Shown piece by piece: positions 33,025-42,159 of a DNA stretch of 64,000 nucleotides; position 1 is the first letter of the stretch; each line of letters begins with the position of its first letter. Below the pieces are notes generated by a model. The model saw only the letters and a program-made list of their open reading frames with translations. It made no database searches and was not told the origin of the DNA. The translations under genes and the position numbers were made by a program. Location: positions 1 to 64,000 of the IMG/VR virus record IMGVR_UViG_3300027849_000012, one strand, 5' to 3'. Source of the stretch: a virus.

Positions 33025-33360
33025 CTATCTATGTCTATATGGGACAGAATCCACTGGCCGGTCGTCAGCTTCTTTAATGAATATACCATCAACCATGCGG
33101 CCTTTGCGGTCCTTAATGTCATTATAAGCAACTTCCAAACAGGTTCTCATGTTCGTGTTATTGCGTTCGGCAATGTTAATTAGAACAACCATAATGTCTC
33201 CGATATCGTCCTTAACATCTTTACCCTTACATATATTATCCGATAGTTCACCAACCTCTTGAATCAGCTTGGCCAGTTGATCCTTATCATTGGCACCGTC
33301 GATTAGGTTACGGTCTCTGTGCCATTGTGCAGTGGCTGTAATTAGTTCATCAATTGTCAT
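33025..33360 (-). CDS. mazG: MazG-like nucleotide pyrophosphohydrolase
   Basis: 111 aa. The MazG metal site is IQEVGELSDN and DDIGDIMVVLI. Hydrolyses (d)NTPs or alarmone-like nucleotides; phage MazG substrates differ between family members. Lies after the damaged UDP-glucose dehydrogenase gene and before a hairpin. Confidence 0.88.
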   Translation of the reverse strand: MTIDELITATAQWHRDRNLIDGANDKDQLAKLIQEVGELSDNICKGKDVKDDIGDIMVVLINIAERNNTNMRTCLEVAYNDIKDRKGRMVDGIFIKEADDRPVDSVPYRHR

Positions 33361-33369
33361 GTTTATCCC

Positions 33370-34550
33370 TTAGTTATTTCTAAAAATGTCTCGTGTATAG
33401 ACTTTGGTTATAACGTCTTCGATTTCTGGTTCTATGCGATTAGTGACGATCACATCAGAAAGCTTCTTAAATTTCTTGATATCAGTTTCTACGATGCATC
33501 CTAGGAATTCATCCTCAGCGATAGATGGTTCATAAATCACGACTTTTATATTGTTATCAACGAGACGTGCAATTACACCTTGGATTGCCGAACTTCTATA
33601 GTTATCTGATCCAGACTTCATAGTCAGTCGATGGATACCTACAACATTAACACCGTCTACTTGTAGGATTTTATTAGTAATCCAATCCTTGCGGTTTTCA
33701 TTAGCATATACAATGCTCTGGATAATCTTATTAGGGATTCTATGTTTACGGAAGTTAGCTAGTAGCTGTTTAGTATCTTAAGGAAACAGTAACCACCATA
33801 CCCAAACGATGGATTAGCATAACCTTTACCAATTCTGCCGTCCAGTGTAACACCTTCAATGATTTCCTTGGGGTCGATTCCAGTAGCTTCTGCGTACATA
33901 TCTAGTTCATTAAAGAAAGCAACTCTCATGGCAAGATACGTATTAGCAAACAACTTAATAGATTCTGCTTCTTCTGTCCCAGTGTATATGATAGGTGGGC
34001 CTGGGTAGTCGGGAATGATAGCTTCTTTAATCAACTCGGCAAAACTCTTACCTAGTTTAAGTTTATCCCCTATCACAATTCTTTCAGGTCTTAAGCAATC
34101 ACGTAATGAAGTACCTTCTCGGAGAAACTCCGGCGAGAACATAATGCCGTAATGTCCAAAAATTTTCCTCATTTCATCCACAAAACCTACAGGGATTGTA
34201 GACTTAATTACTATCGGACACATTGTGTATTCCATAGCATCTCGGATACAACCTCTAATAGAATCCGTATTGAAGTAATTTCTATCGGCATCATAATCAG
34301 TGGGTGTAGCAATTATAATCCAATCAGCATTCTTATATGCAGCTTTTCTATCCAAAGTAGCTTTTAAAGTGAGTTTCTCTGATGTGAGATATTCTATGAT
34401 ACACTTATCTTCAACTGTAGACTTACCAGCATTAATTAAATCAACTCTAACTGGATCAATGTCCAATACGGTGACTTCATTATATCTAGCCAACATAGTT
34501 GCGTTTGCCATTCCTACATAACCTGATCCTACTACTGTCACCTTTCTCAC
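33370..34550 (-). pseudogene. UDP-glucose 6-dehydrogenase-like gene, frameshifted
   Basis: Begins with GTG at 34550 and reads MRKVTVVGSGYVGMANATML (Rossmann loop 5-13), giving 263 aa until a premature stop at 33759. The remaining frame picks up one base back: after GGYCF, right at the catalytic cysteine motif, the -1 frame continues without stop to 33370 as TKQLLANFRKHRIPNKIIQ and ends DIFRNN. The two parts give a normal length of about 393 aa. A single missing base near 33776-33777 explains it, either a real mutation or a sequencing error. Confidence 0.82.
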
Positions 34551-35467
34551 AATGCGCTCCTCATAACATATTCCAAGGCACGTTCTGCCTCCTTATCTAA
34601 CGGTCTTTTGTTATACCAATTACCATTATCCATATCTAGCTCTCTACACATCCAAGCAATTTCTTTTGCTGTTATAGGATATTTAGACTTGATTGCATTG
34701 TTAGCTAGAGATACCATAATCTGATACATCTTGTGATACCAACCACTTCCTGTAATGGACTTGTATTCATTCTCTAGCTTTCTAGGAAAGAATGGGCAAT
34801 CTCTATACGAATTCCACTTTACGTCTGTGTTAGTCAAAGAGTTTTTCATATGATTGACCATAGCTTCTTGCATTTGTTTGGGAAGTTTGTCAAAGAATGT
34901 ATTAGAGCTCTTTTCAATATAGGTGTGTTTATCCATTAAATCTTCAGGATTAATAGGATCGCCGTCGTTTGTAAATATGAAATTATGAGCATTAGCATAC
35001 GTACCCGGGATATAATACATACGTGATAAATCTTTAGTCTGTATATCACCAACTTCACCTAGTTCTTTATTTAAGGCAAACCAGAAATGTTTAATCTGTT
35101 CTCTATTCACTTCAGCAGTGAGTGGGAATACCAATCTGAATTTAGGGGTTTCTACTGTAGAAGAAGCAGTAGAGTAGCAAACGTATTTGAAGCTGCCACA
35201 TTTGGCATCCAAAAATTCTTGCATATCTCCGTCCATATCATCAACATCTACTGCACACCACCCGCCCCATTTTATGACGTTATCATTCTTTCTTGTGGTT
35301 CCGTCTACATAAGATGCAGGAGACATTAGATATGCAGATGTTTTATCCTTTCTAGGGACAGCTGCTAGTTTGAATAGGATTTTAGCGAAATCATCAAAGG
35401 TTTCACAATTGATGGTATTAACGGTCTTGGTCTCATATAGAGATTTGAATAGTGTACCTGTTATCAT
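34547..35467 (-). CDS. Primase/AEP-like replication protein
   Basis: 306 aa. A motif WCAVDVDDMDG (metal-binding Asp pair), then CYSTASS, TPKFRLVFPLT and SRMYYIPGTY resemble the archaeo-eukaryotic primase-polymerase catalytic core. C-terminal helices carry ITAKEIAWMCREL. No gp61-type primase was seen elsewhere in this window, so it may serve as primase, but this is inference. Stop overlaps the next start by 4 nt. Driven by the promoter at 35475-35503. Confidence 0.5.
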   Translation of the reverse strand: MITGTLFKSLYETKTVNTINCETFDDFAKILFKLAAVPRKDKTSAYLMSPASYVDGTTRKNDNVIKWGGWCAVDVDDMDGDMQEFLDAKCGSFKYVCYSTASSTVETPKFRLVFPLTAEVNREQIKHFWFALNKELGEVGDIQTKDLSRMYYIPGTYANAHNFIFTNDGDPINPEDLMDKHTYIEKSSNTFFDKLPKQMQEAMVNHMKNSLTNTDVKWNSYRDCPFFPRKLENEYKSITGSGWYHKMYQIMVSLANNAIKSKYPITAKEIAWMCRELDMDNGNWYNKRPLDKEAERALEYVMRSAL

Positions 35468-35474
35468 AATGTAT

Positions 35475-35503
35475 ATTATATCATAAATTGATCAAGATGT
35501 AAA
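35475..35503 (-). promoter_or_regulatory. Sigma70-type promoter inside the 3' end of a gene
   Basis: Minus strand TTTACA, 17-nt spacer, TGATATAAT. It overlaps the last nine codons and stop of the upstream glycosyltransferase gene. Drives the primase-like, UDP-glucose dehydrogenase and MazG genes. Confidence 0.8.
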
Positions 35504-36648
35504 CCATTATTTGAGTTATTTTTAAACTTTATTATGGCACCTTCACATATGCGTTCCAATCTTGCCGTGTAAGCTTCTTTACTTGTTGCTTCATAACAAG
35601 CATCGGCAATACTCTGTCTGGTATCAAGTGAGAGGTTAGCCCACTCTTTGGTCTTGGCTAAGAGGTCTGCTTTATTTTCAAAGATGTGGACGTATTTCTT
35701 CATCGCCTCGGGCAGCATCTCTTTCGCTGGATGAAGTCCTTTATAATTCTTCACCAAAACTGGAACCCCGCGGCTAAGAGACTCTAGCGAGGTGATAGTG
35801 AATGTGTCGTACGGCGCGATCCCAACGAAGGTACAAGCAGACTTGCCGATTTCCTGCACCATCTCGCCGTGGTCTACGTTAGTCCTAGTTGTTCGCTCAG
35901 GCCTATTCTCAAATCTATCCATATTCTTTTGGATATACTTACCATTTTTACTGTTGTTATTGAGATAGTTAAATGCAGTGTATACCTCAGTGTATACCTC
36001 AGTGTCATCAAACACGTCATGTATATAGAACGTTGACTTCTCGGTATTAGCTGCAGAACAATGTCTGACTACACCATCAGATGGTTGAACTGTTTCCCTC
36101 TCGGAATAAGCACAGAATAAAATATCATCTGCTGATACGTTAGCTTCAGGCCAGCGGCCGTAGAACTTATCGGTTCGCATTTTGTGGTAATCAGAACAGT
36201 TTATAAAAGTGTGACCCTGGGTGCAGAAATCATGCATCAAGTCAACGGAGGCTAAATCGCTCCAGAAGCCAGGGTTTGTCATAGACGAGAATATCACAGG
36301 TATGCCAAGGCCCATTAGTCTACTATAGGGATGGTCGTTAAACAGATAGTTTGATAATATCACATCCGGTTTAAACTCCCTAATAGACTTAATTAGCTCT
36401 TTGGCAATTACACCTCTTTTAGATTTCTCGTAATCCTTAACATCCATACCCTCAGGTATAGTCTCTTTATAGTAATCAATTCCGTTCATATGATTATGCA
36501 GATCAGTGAATGCTGTATACAGTCTTACATCATGACCAGCATCTTGCAATGCTCTAACTTGACATAGAGTACCCTGGTCAATGCCAGAAGCTCTCTTATG
36601 ATACGAAAAGAATGTTCTAAAGGTATATGGAAGTATAAATACTCGCAT
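35476..36648 (-). CDS. GT-B fold glycosyltransferase
   Basis: 390 aa. N-terminal acceptor domain (FRTFFSYHKRASGIDQGTLC, with GHDVRLYTAF) and a C-terminal donor-binding segment TSLESLSRGVPVLVKNYKG, typical of GT4-like retaining enzymes. The acceptor could be phage DNA or a surface polymer; T4 alpha-glucosyltransferase has the same fold, but identity is not claimed. The last codons run through a promoter for the next operon. Confidence 0.78.
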   Translation of the reverse strand: MRVFILPYTFRTFFSYHKRASGIDQGTLCQVRALQDAGHDVRLYTAFTDLHNHMNGIDYYKETIPEGMDVKDYEKSKRGVIAKELIKSIREFKPDVILSNYLFNDHPYSRLMGLGIPVIFSSMTNPGFWSDLASVDLMHDFCTQGHTFINCSDYHKMRTDKFYGRWPEANVSADDILFCAYSERETVQPSDGVVRHCSAANTEKSTFYIHDVFDDTEVYTEVYTAFNYLNNNSKNGKYIQKNMDRFENRPERTTRTNVDHGEMVQEIGKSACTFVGIAPYDTFTITSLESLSRGVPVLVKNYKGLHPAKEMLPEAMKKYVHIFENKADLLAKTKEWANLSLDTRQSIADACYEATSKEAYTARLERICEGAIIKFKNNSNNGLHLDQFMI

Positions 36649-36653
36649 CAGGA

Positions 36654-36965
36654 TTACAGTACCTCGTCTATCTCTGGGTTATCCAACTGGTCTTCACCTA
36701 CATATCGCATTAAGGTATTAGCCTTCTTATCGAGTACTGGGTGCCAAATGCTCTTGGTTTTATAAGTCATTCGCTGGCCGAGAAGTTCTTGGAACTCACG
36801 ATAATCTTCTTCATTCCTAAATCGGACTTTAAGCAACTTATATGCTTCATCCTGTGGCTGATTAAAGTCTGGCATTCCATCCCAATCATATGGGGTAGTC
36901 TCTTCTTCGCTGCCATCTAGGACAAATAGACTTGCTGGTTCATAGTTAATAGTTTTATTGCTCAT
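36654..36965 (-). CDS. Small partner protein of glycosyltransferase (KTKSIW motif)
   Basis: 103 aa from ATG 36965, with a strong AAGGAGAGG site. The motif RFRNEEDYREFQELLGQR followed by TYKTKSIWHP (67-76) marks a small family that, as I recall, commonly sits beside the TET-associated-type glycosyltransferase in phages. Here too it overlaps that gene by 11 nt. Role unknown; perhaps substrate recognition. Confidence 0.7.
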   Translation of the reverse strand: MSNKTINYEPASLFVLDGSEEETTPYDWDGMPDFNQPQDEAYKLLKVRFRNEEDYREFQELLGQRMTYKTKSIWHPVLDKKANTLMRYVGEDQLDNPEIDEVL

Positions 36966-37914
36966 TGAATTCCTCTCCTTCTTCATCTTTTACTGCTGAT
37001 TGTTTTAATTTTACTAGCTTCATGCCGTAGTTATCAGTACCTTTAGTTATATTTAGATCATCCCGTTTAGTGGGTTTATGATGAGTATACACTGAATAAT
37101 CAATGTGGTGATGCCATCTGCCCCATTTCTGAGTAATCTTAACAACGTCTGGGTGTTGTGCATGTAGGGACTCAGCAAACTCTCGTCTATGATCCCAATC
37201 ACCCTCTCGGGTTTCTACTGTGCCAGGTTTATCAATACCATACACCTCTTCCGTATTACCACCTTTCATTGTCAACGTAGCAACTTTACCACATAGCATT
37301 GCATTGAATAGGTAAGTATGGTAACCAGCTTTCAGGACCCTCAGTGATAAATCGGTATCTTCATTGAAACGGCCTCTCCAAGCGAAATCCGGGTAGATGT
37401 CATTAGACAATAGGATACAAGAATATACTCGGGTATTATGATAATATGGTGGCCGCTTTGTTGCGGCTGGACAAAAGAATGCATAGTTCATACCAGACAT
37501 TTTAACATCGGTATACCTATCAGTAAAGTCTTCACACACCCTGAAACACGTAGGAGTTGTCATCTTGGTCTTACGGTTATTGTGCAACCTATAAAAATTG
37601 TGGATATTATCATCTAGTATCCAATGTCTCTTATGACCTTCTTTAATCGAATGTTCCCACACCCAGTTCCGAACTGGTATAGACCCACCAATAAGTCCGG
37701 TGACTTCACATTTCTTAGCCCATTTTGGATTTTCTCTAAATCCCTCAGGTAACACTAAAATGTTTGCTGGGTCTATTACTGCAGAATAAGCAGCATAATC
37801 TGCTTGTTCAATTACGATCCTATAACGCGCGCCCATATCTTCCAGTGACTTTACAGTAAGTCTTGATTCAGCTCGGCCCTTGGAAATAATGTATATCGGA
37901 TACTTGGATTGCAT
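36955..37914 (-). CDS. TET-associated-type glycosyltransferase (GT-A-like)
   Basis: 319 aa. The family signature is visible: PIYIISKGRAESRL (10-14 SKGR), RHWILDDNIHNFYRL with the DxD-like DD (101-102), and GRFNEDTDLSLRVLKAG (about 181-197). The TET/JBP-associated glycosyltransferases are predicted to glycosylate hydroxymethylated pyrimidines in phage DNA. No TET dioxygenase or hydroxymethylase is present in this window. The gene overlaps its KTKSIW partner. Confidence 0.72.
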   Translation of the reverse strand: MQSKYPIYIISKGRAESRLTVKSLEDMGARYRIVIEQADYAAYSAVIDPANILVLPEGFRENPKWAKKCEVTGLIGGSIPVRNWVWEHSIKEGHKRHWILDDNIHNFYRLHNNRKTKMTTPTCFRVCEDFTDRYTDVKMSGMNYAFFCPAATKRPPYYHNTRVYSCILLSNDIYPDFAWRGRFNEDTDLSLRVLKAGYHTYLFNAMLCGKVATLTMKGGNTEEVYGIDKPGTVETREGDWDHRREFAESLHAQHPDVVKITQKWGRWHHHIDYSVYTHHKPTKRDDLNITKGTDNYGMKLVKLKQSAVKDEEGEEFNEQ

Positions 37915-37915
37915 A

Positions 37916-38212
37916 TTAGACCCCAGTTATGATTCCTTGCTTAGGCGGAGTAATAATAGCGCCTGTAGCTTGTTCGTATTGTGTTACAATATCACCAATA
38001 GGTTCTAGTATAAACAGAATGTGTTTTGAATCAACTGTTACGCCGCTTTCTTTGGCCGTAGTGTAAGGCATATAAGGCATGAAACCCATCTTACCCTCTT
38101 CTGCCGCATATAAAGCAATAGGGTTATTAAACGTAACCTTCTCACCTTGAATATCTACTGTAGCAATGATTTCTTCGCCACTTACTAATCTAATTAATTT
38201 GATGTTGTTCAT
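37916..38212 (-). CDS. Sm/Lsm-like small protein
   Basis: 98 aa. The N-terminal pattern LIRLVSGEEIIATVDIQGEK with FNNPIAL resembles an Sm-fold strand arrangement; a similar small protein lies at 52807-53184. MGFMPYMPYT and ILFILEPIGDIVTQYE are the other blocks. Could bind RNA; the fold assignment is inference. First gene behind the promoter at 38234-38262. Confidence 0.5.
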   Translation of the reverse strand: MNNIKLIRLVSGEEIIATVDIQGEKVTFNNPIALYAAEEGKMGFMPYMPYTTAKESGVTVDSKHILFILEPIGDIVTQYEQATGAIITPPKQGIITGV

Positions 38213-38233
38213 ATTTTTTCTCCGTAATAGTAT

Positions 38234-38262
38234 ATTATATCATACTTTTGTGCAAATGTAAA
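38234..38262 (-). promoter_or_regulatory. Sigma70-type promoter with extended -10
   Basis: Minus strand TTTACA, 17-nt spacer, TGATATAAT. Drives 38212-35476 (Sm-like, glycosyltransferases and partner). Confidence 0.8.
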
Positions 38263-38265
38263 CCC

Positions 38266-40770
38266 CTATCCGAAAAAATCTTCAAGTGAGGATTGTTGTT
38301 CAGAAGACCATCCAACGGCCTTTAGAATTGGTTCGATCGGACCCAAGAAGGTCTTAGCAAATTGTAGTTCGTAGTCTATGTATTTAGACAAGGCAAATTC
38401 GTCGGGTAAATATTGAGTGAACCCAACGACATTCTCCTTTAAACTGTTTGGAACTTTTAGGTATATAAATTTGATCTTCTCGCCATTCTTGATAGGTTCA
38501 TACTTCTTGTCGAGGCTGTACTGTTCTAGCAACTTGTTGTGCAGTAATGCAGCTCGGACATGGATAGGTGAACCCTTCTTATAAATTGTAGCACTATCCC
38601 GATAGTCGGTGACGTTGGATACACCACGTGGGAAAGCAATCTTATCAGCAGGAAGTGTCGAGAAGTATTCTTTGAATTGTTTAATTGATTTCTGGACGGT
38701 CGCCTCATCTGATATCATAATAACCTTAAAGATGGCTTTAAGAGCATCACGGCATGGTTCTGGTGTAGAGGATTTAATAGCCTCGATACCCATGATTTTG
38801 AGTTTGGGTTCTGCATATCGAACACCCTCGTTATCAAACACATTAAGGATGTAGCGTTTCTTAGCAGTCCAGATACCACGATCAGCAATAACCTCACGTT
38901 TCATAACCATACGGTTCTCAATGCCACCCATCATTTCAAACAGATTAGCATAAGCCTCTTCAAGCACAGGTTCTAGTTTCTCAGAAGCAACTGTATCAAG
39001 AAAGTCAATGGGGTTGGACGGGTTAACAGCCTTGACCAGATCATCCATAGCTACATAAAGTGAATCCGTGTCAATAGCAATAACATAGTCTTTCTTAGTT
39101 TTAAGAATACTCTGCATATATTTGTTAATGGCAACTTCTGCCCATCGGATTGTGAGCTGACCAGATAATGTAATAGCCTCGGCAATGCGTTGATCAAAGA
39201 ATTTAAAATATTTGTTACCCATAGCACCATAAAGTGAATTAAGTAGAATCTTGATAGCCATTTGTCGGTTCTCGGCAATATTGATTCTGCGTTCTATGGC
39301 ATAAACATCTTGTTTACTTCTCTTGTCAACCTTCTGCAAGTCCTTCTGCGCTTGGATCATTTCTTTCTTGATCTCGACTCTCTCGCTGTACATACCGTCA
39401 ACTAAGGTTGGCATAAACCCTTTCTTATCTGTACGGAATAACTGGCCGTTACCACCAATGCCTTTGCCTGGGTTATCAAATTTGTACCCATTAAGCAACT
39501 TTTCAATGTCCACGTTCATAACTTCACCATTAGCAATTGTCTCGGTAGACATATTGTACTGCATAATGAGCGACGGATATAGTGAGTTAAGGTCAAAGGA
39601 TACTACGTTTTTATGCATTCCAACCATCGGGTCTTTTACATAACCACCAGGATAATCGGACTTAATCTTGTTTTCATAGAACGGTGCGACGGTCTTATTA
39701 GCGTGTAAGTATCGGTAAATGATACATTCCCAAATAGAGGTAACGCCGAAGGTGTCTCCATAATTCACGCCACCCTGATAAGCCATAGTAAGACATAGAG
39801 TAATCAAACCCATCTTATCCTCAAGCCGCTCTACGATTTCAACGTCTTTGATATTATAGTCAATAAACTTCTGGTGATCAAATTTATATAATGTGTGTAA
39901 CGAGCCGTGTTCTGCATATGACAATTTCCTCTCGCCGAGGACAACATTTGCGATATGATCAAGTCTATAGGATTCTTGGTTGCCGTATGAGTACCCGAAT
40001 TTCTTAAAGAGCTCTAGGTAATCAAGAGTGTCTATGCCTTTGAGATCATATGTAGCCTGTGATCTATTCATGATCTTGACGTCATATCGGTCTACTAATC
40101 CCCAGGGCGAGAATCGTTTAACCATGTCCTCACCGAGTATTTTAAGTGTTCTATTAACGAGATACGGAACATCAAAGAATCGAACATTCCAGCCGGTGAT
40201 AATGTCGGGGCAGTTTTTAGGAAGTGACCAGTGATATATGAAATCTGATAACAGTTCAGCCTCAGAGCCGCACTTCTTATAAATGACTTCTTTGTCTGTT
40301 AACTTAGCAGATACGTCATAGTCATTAAGACCCCAAACGTAATAGATGTTATCAATATTGTTTCTTAAAGCAATAGAGATAACTGGATAATTAGCATCTT
40401 CGGGTAATGGGAAACCCTCATCAGAAGCAACCTCGATATCAAATGACGTCACATTAATCTTAGCACGATCCCACTCAATGATTCCGGGGAACTCATCGTT
40501 GATAAAGGAATGTATGTGTTTGTCGTTTCCGAATATTAACCTACCAGCAGTCTGTTTATTAGCAGCAATCCATTCTTTGGCATCTCGCATAGACTCCATC
40601 TGCACAGGTGCAACAGGAACTCCAGTCAGAGATTTCCATGGTGTAGGTTTAGGTGTGTTAACAAATAGTGTTGGTTTGTACTTGATTTTTTCTTGAACTT
40701 TGCGGCCGTTCTTATACCCACGATAGAGTAACATATTGCCATAACGAGCTACGTTAGTGTAAAATTCCAT
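38266..40770 (-). CDS. 43: DNA polymerase gp43 (family B)
   Basis: 834 aa. Exonuclease motifs: SFDIEVAS (Asp111, Glu113), GWNVRFFDVPYL and YNIKDVEIVERL. Polymerase motifs: SFDLNSLYPSLI (A), KILLNSLYGAMGN (B) and AIDTDSLYVAM (C). C-terminus ends SLEDFFG, a likely sliding-clamp-binding peptide (gp45). Complete, continuous, slightly shorter than T4 gp43. Driven by the promoter at 40801-40829. Confidence 0.96.
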   Translation of the reverse strand: MEFYTNVARYGNMLLYRGYKNGRKVQEKIKYKPTLFVNTPKPTPWKSLTGVPVAPVQMESMRDAKEWIAANKQTAGRLIFGNDKHIHSFINDEFPGIIEWDRAKINVTSFDIEVASDEGFPLPEDANYPVISIALRNNIDNIYYVWGLNDYDVSAKLTDKEVIYKKCGSEAELLSDFIYHWSLPKNCPDIITGWNVRFFDVPYLVNRTLKILGEDMVKRFSPWGLVDRYDVKIMNRSQATYDLKGIDTLDYLELFKKFGYSYGNQESYRLDHIANVVLGERKLSYAEHGSLHTLYKFDHQKFIDYNIKDVEIVERLEDKMGLITLCLTMAYQGGVNYGDTFGVTSIWECIIYRYLHANKTVAPFYENKIKSDYPGGYVKDPMVGMHKNVVSFDLNSLYPSLIMQYNMSTETIANGEVMNVDIEKLLNGYKFDNPGKGIGGNGQLFRTDKKGFMPTLVDGMYSERVEIKKEMIQAQKDLQKVDKRSKQDVYAIERRINIAENRQMAIKILLNSLYGAMGNKYFKFFDQRIAEAITLSGQLTIRWAEVAINKYMQSILKTKKDYVIAIDTDSLYVAMDDLVKAVNPSNPIDFLDTVASEKLEPVLEEAYANLFEMMGGIENRMVMKREVIADRGIWTAKKRYILNVFDNEGVRYAEPKLKIMGIEAIKSSTPEPCRDALKAIFKVIMISDEATVQKSIKQFKEYFSTLPADKIAFPRGVSNVTDYRDSATIYKKGSPIHVRAALLHNKLLEQYSLDKKYEPIKNGEKIKFIYLKVPNSLKENVVGFTQYLPDEFALSKYIDYELQFAKTFLGPIEPILKAVGWSSEQQSSLEDFFG

Positions 40771-40800
40771 AATGTAAGGTCACCTTTTTAATATATGTAT

Positions 40801-40829
40801 ATTATATCACATTGCGAGACAAAAGTAAA
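40801..40829 (-). promoter_or_regulatory. Sigma70-type promoter with extended -10
   Basis: Minus strand TTTACT, 17-nt spacer, TGATATAAT. Drives gp43. Confidence 0.8.
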
Positions 40830-40872
40830 GGGGTTTCTGCATAAGTTTACACTTATGTGTACTTAAAAGTTT

Positions 40873-40893
40873 GGGGGAGTTTTTACGTCCCCC
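40873..40893 (-). terminator. Possible terminator hairpin
   Basis: Minus strand stem GGGGGA/TCCCCC with a 9-nt loop, 31 nt after the stop of the small membrane-protein gene at 40924. The following stretch is AAACTTTTAAG, only weakly U-rich. It separates that gene from the gp43 promoter. Confidence 0.6.
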
Positions 40894-40923
40894 GCATGAT
40901 GTCAAATAGATATTCGATTGGCC

Positions 40924-41058
40924 TTAGTTAGCGGCTAAAATAATAACAGCAGGTGCAATTCCTAAAATTGCAATTCCACATACTATTGTAAATAAGCTAC
41001 TAATTAAGGTCTCACTAATATCGTCATACTTTCTTGCTAATTGCATGATAGTCTTCAT
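40924..41058 (-). CDS. Small single-pass membrane protein
   Basis: 44 aa from ATG 41058 with GGAG 7 nt upstream. After MKTIMQLARKYDDISE comes one transmembrane helix (LFTIVCGIAILGIAPAVIIL). Sits between hsp20 and gp43. Function unknown. Confidence 0.6.
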   Translation of the reverse strand: MKTIMQLARKYDDISETLISSLFTIVCGIAILGIAPAVIILAAN

Positions 41059-41114
41059 AGTGTTGCTCCAGTAAAAGTTTATTACTTCCACTGGGTTTTC
41101 GCTGCTCACCGGAG

Positions 41115-41567
41115 TTACTCTTGCAAGAACTCCTTCTTCTTTGATGCCCCAGCAGACCCTAATTGAATCTTCCTAGGACGCCTCTCCTCTGGAACTTCAA
41201 CCCTGGCATTCACCACGAGTATTCCGTTCACTAGATCAGCACCGTCTATAACTACAAATTCAGAGAGTCGGAAGGACTTCTCAAATTTGCGGGATGATAT
41301 ACCTTTATATGCATACTCTCTTTCATCACTAGCGCTTTCGCCTTTAACTAATAGAATTCCATCCTTCACTTCGACGTTGATGTCTTCTGGTGAAAAACCC
41401 GCAACTGCAAGTTCAATAATGAAATTTTCATCATCGACCTTCACTACATTGTGGGGTGGATAGTTATCTTGGGATCTTCCAGCTGAGTGGATTCTTTCAA
41501 GTTCGTTTAGTATGGGTTCAAACCCGATGAATAAAGAACGCGGCACGTTCATAGTATTTCTTACCAT
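41115..41567 (-). CDS. hsp20: Hsp20 small heat shock protein
   Basis: 150 aa. Alpha-crystallin domain: FIIELAVAGFSPEDINVEVKD (quoted in part), KGISSRKFEKSFRL and the tail motif with IKL-type R-K-I-Q-L. Holdase chaperone, common in marine T4-like phages. A late promoter box lies at 41625-41632. Confidence 0.9.
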   Translation of the reverse strand: MVRNTMNVPRSLFIGFEPILNELERIHSAGRSQDNYPPHNVVKVDDENFIIELAVAGFSPEDINVEVKDGILLVKGESASDEREYAYKGISSRKFEKSFRLSEFVVIDGADLVNGILVVNARVEVPEERRPRKIQLGSAGASKKKEFLQE

Positions 41568-41624
41568 TTTTAATTCCTCTTATGAGCAAAGTTTTCGGAC
41601 CCGACCAATTCGGCATCCTGTAGT

Positions 41625-41632
41625 TATTTATA
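41625..41632 (-). promoter_or_regulatory. T4-type late promoter (TATAAATA)
   Basis: TATAAATA on the minus strand, 58 nt before hsp20. It suggests that the Hsp20 chaperone is made late, with the virion proteins. Confidence 0.6.
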
Positions 41633-41700
41633 ACGCACAGTTAAGTGAATTACAAATTAGTTATACGCAGAATTGTTTAACTACTTTATTCAATCTGCCG

Positions 41701-41722
41701 GATTTCATTATTTTATGAAATC
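41701..41722 (-). terminator. Hairpin after regA
   Basis: Perfect 8-bp stem GATTTCAT/ATGAAATC with a 6-nt loop, 29 nt after the regA stop codon. No clear U-run follows, so it may be an mRNA-stabilising or weak terminator structure. The rest of 41568-41750 holds the late promoter but no gene. Confidence 0.5.
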
Positions 41723-41750
41723 GCTTAAAAATCCTTCTTACCATTCTTTC

Positions 41751-42128
41751 CTACTGCTTGCTGCTACCTATGTTATACTTGGGACATAATTCCCAATAGC
41801 TTTTTTCCTTGTGAGGGATTACCTTGATCTGTCTTAGTGGCGCGGTATTCTGTGCAACACTAGGGTTAACAATAGTAACAAGTCCCCAATCGGATAGCAA
41901 TGTCGATATGGTATTTCTTCGTTCTAGGTCATTAACCATCAATGATGACGGCTTACCATCAAGTAAGAATAGCTCTTTAAAGTGAACTATAAAGTATCTG
42001 CCTTGCTTGTGTAATATGTGACAGGACTGATAGAGCTTTTGATCTTTCCTAGAAGCAACACCTATACGTGTAAGGGTTTCTCTAATTTTTAAAAAATCAT
42101 CAGGTTCGTTCAGGGTAATTTCAAGCAT
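41751..42128 (-). CDS. regA: RegA translational repressor
   Basis: 125 aa from ATG 42128, where MLEITLNEPDDFLKIRETLT matches the T4 RegA start. LYQSCHILHKQGRYFIVHFK and the ending CPKYNIG match too. RegA binds AU-rich ribosome binding sites of early mRNAs and represses them. An upstream in-frame GTG at 42176 would add 16 residues and overlap gp62 by 17 nt; the true start is uncertain. Confidence 0.9.
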   Translation of the reverse strand: MLEITLNEPDDFLKIRETLTRIGVASRKDQKLYQSCHILHKQGRYFIVHFKELFLLDGKPSSLMVNDLERRNTISTLLSDWGLVTIVNPSVAQNTAPLRQIKVIPHKEKSYWELCPKYNIGSSKQ

Positions 42129-42159
42129 GGACGCCGGAGTCCAATCCTTGACTTCAATG

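Noticed and set aside
33759-33790. Programmed -1 frameshift in the UDP-glucose dehydrogenase gene
   Set aside because: The sequence at the break (TTCCTTAAGATAC) is not a slippery heptamer, and the -1 frame has a stop immediately before the resumed reading, so a deletion is more likely.
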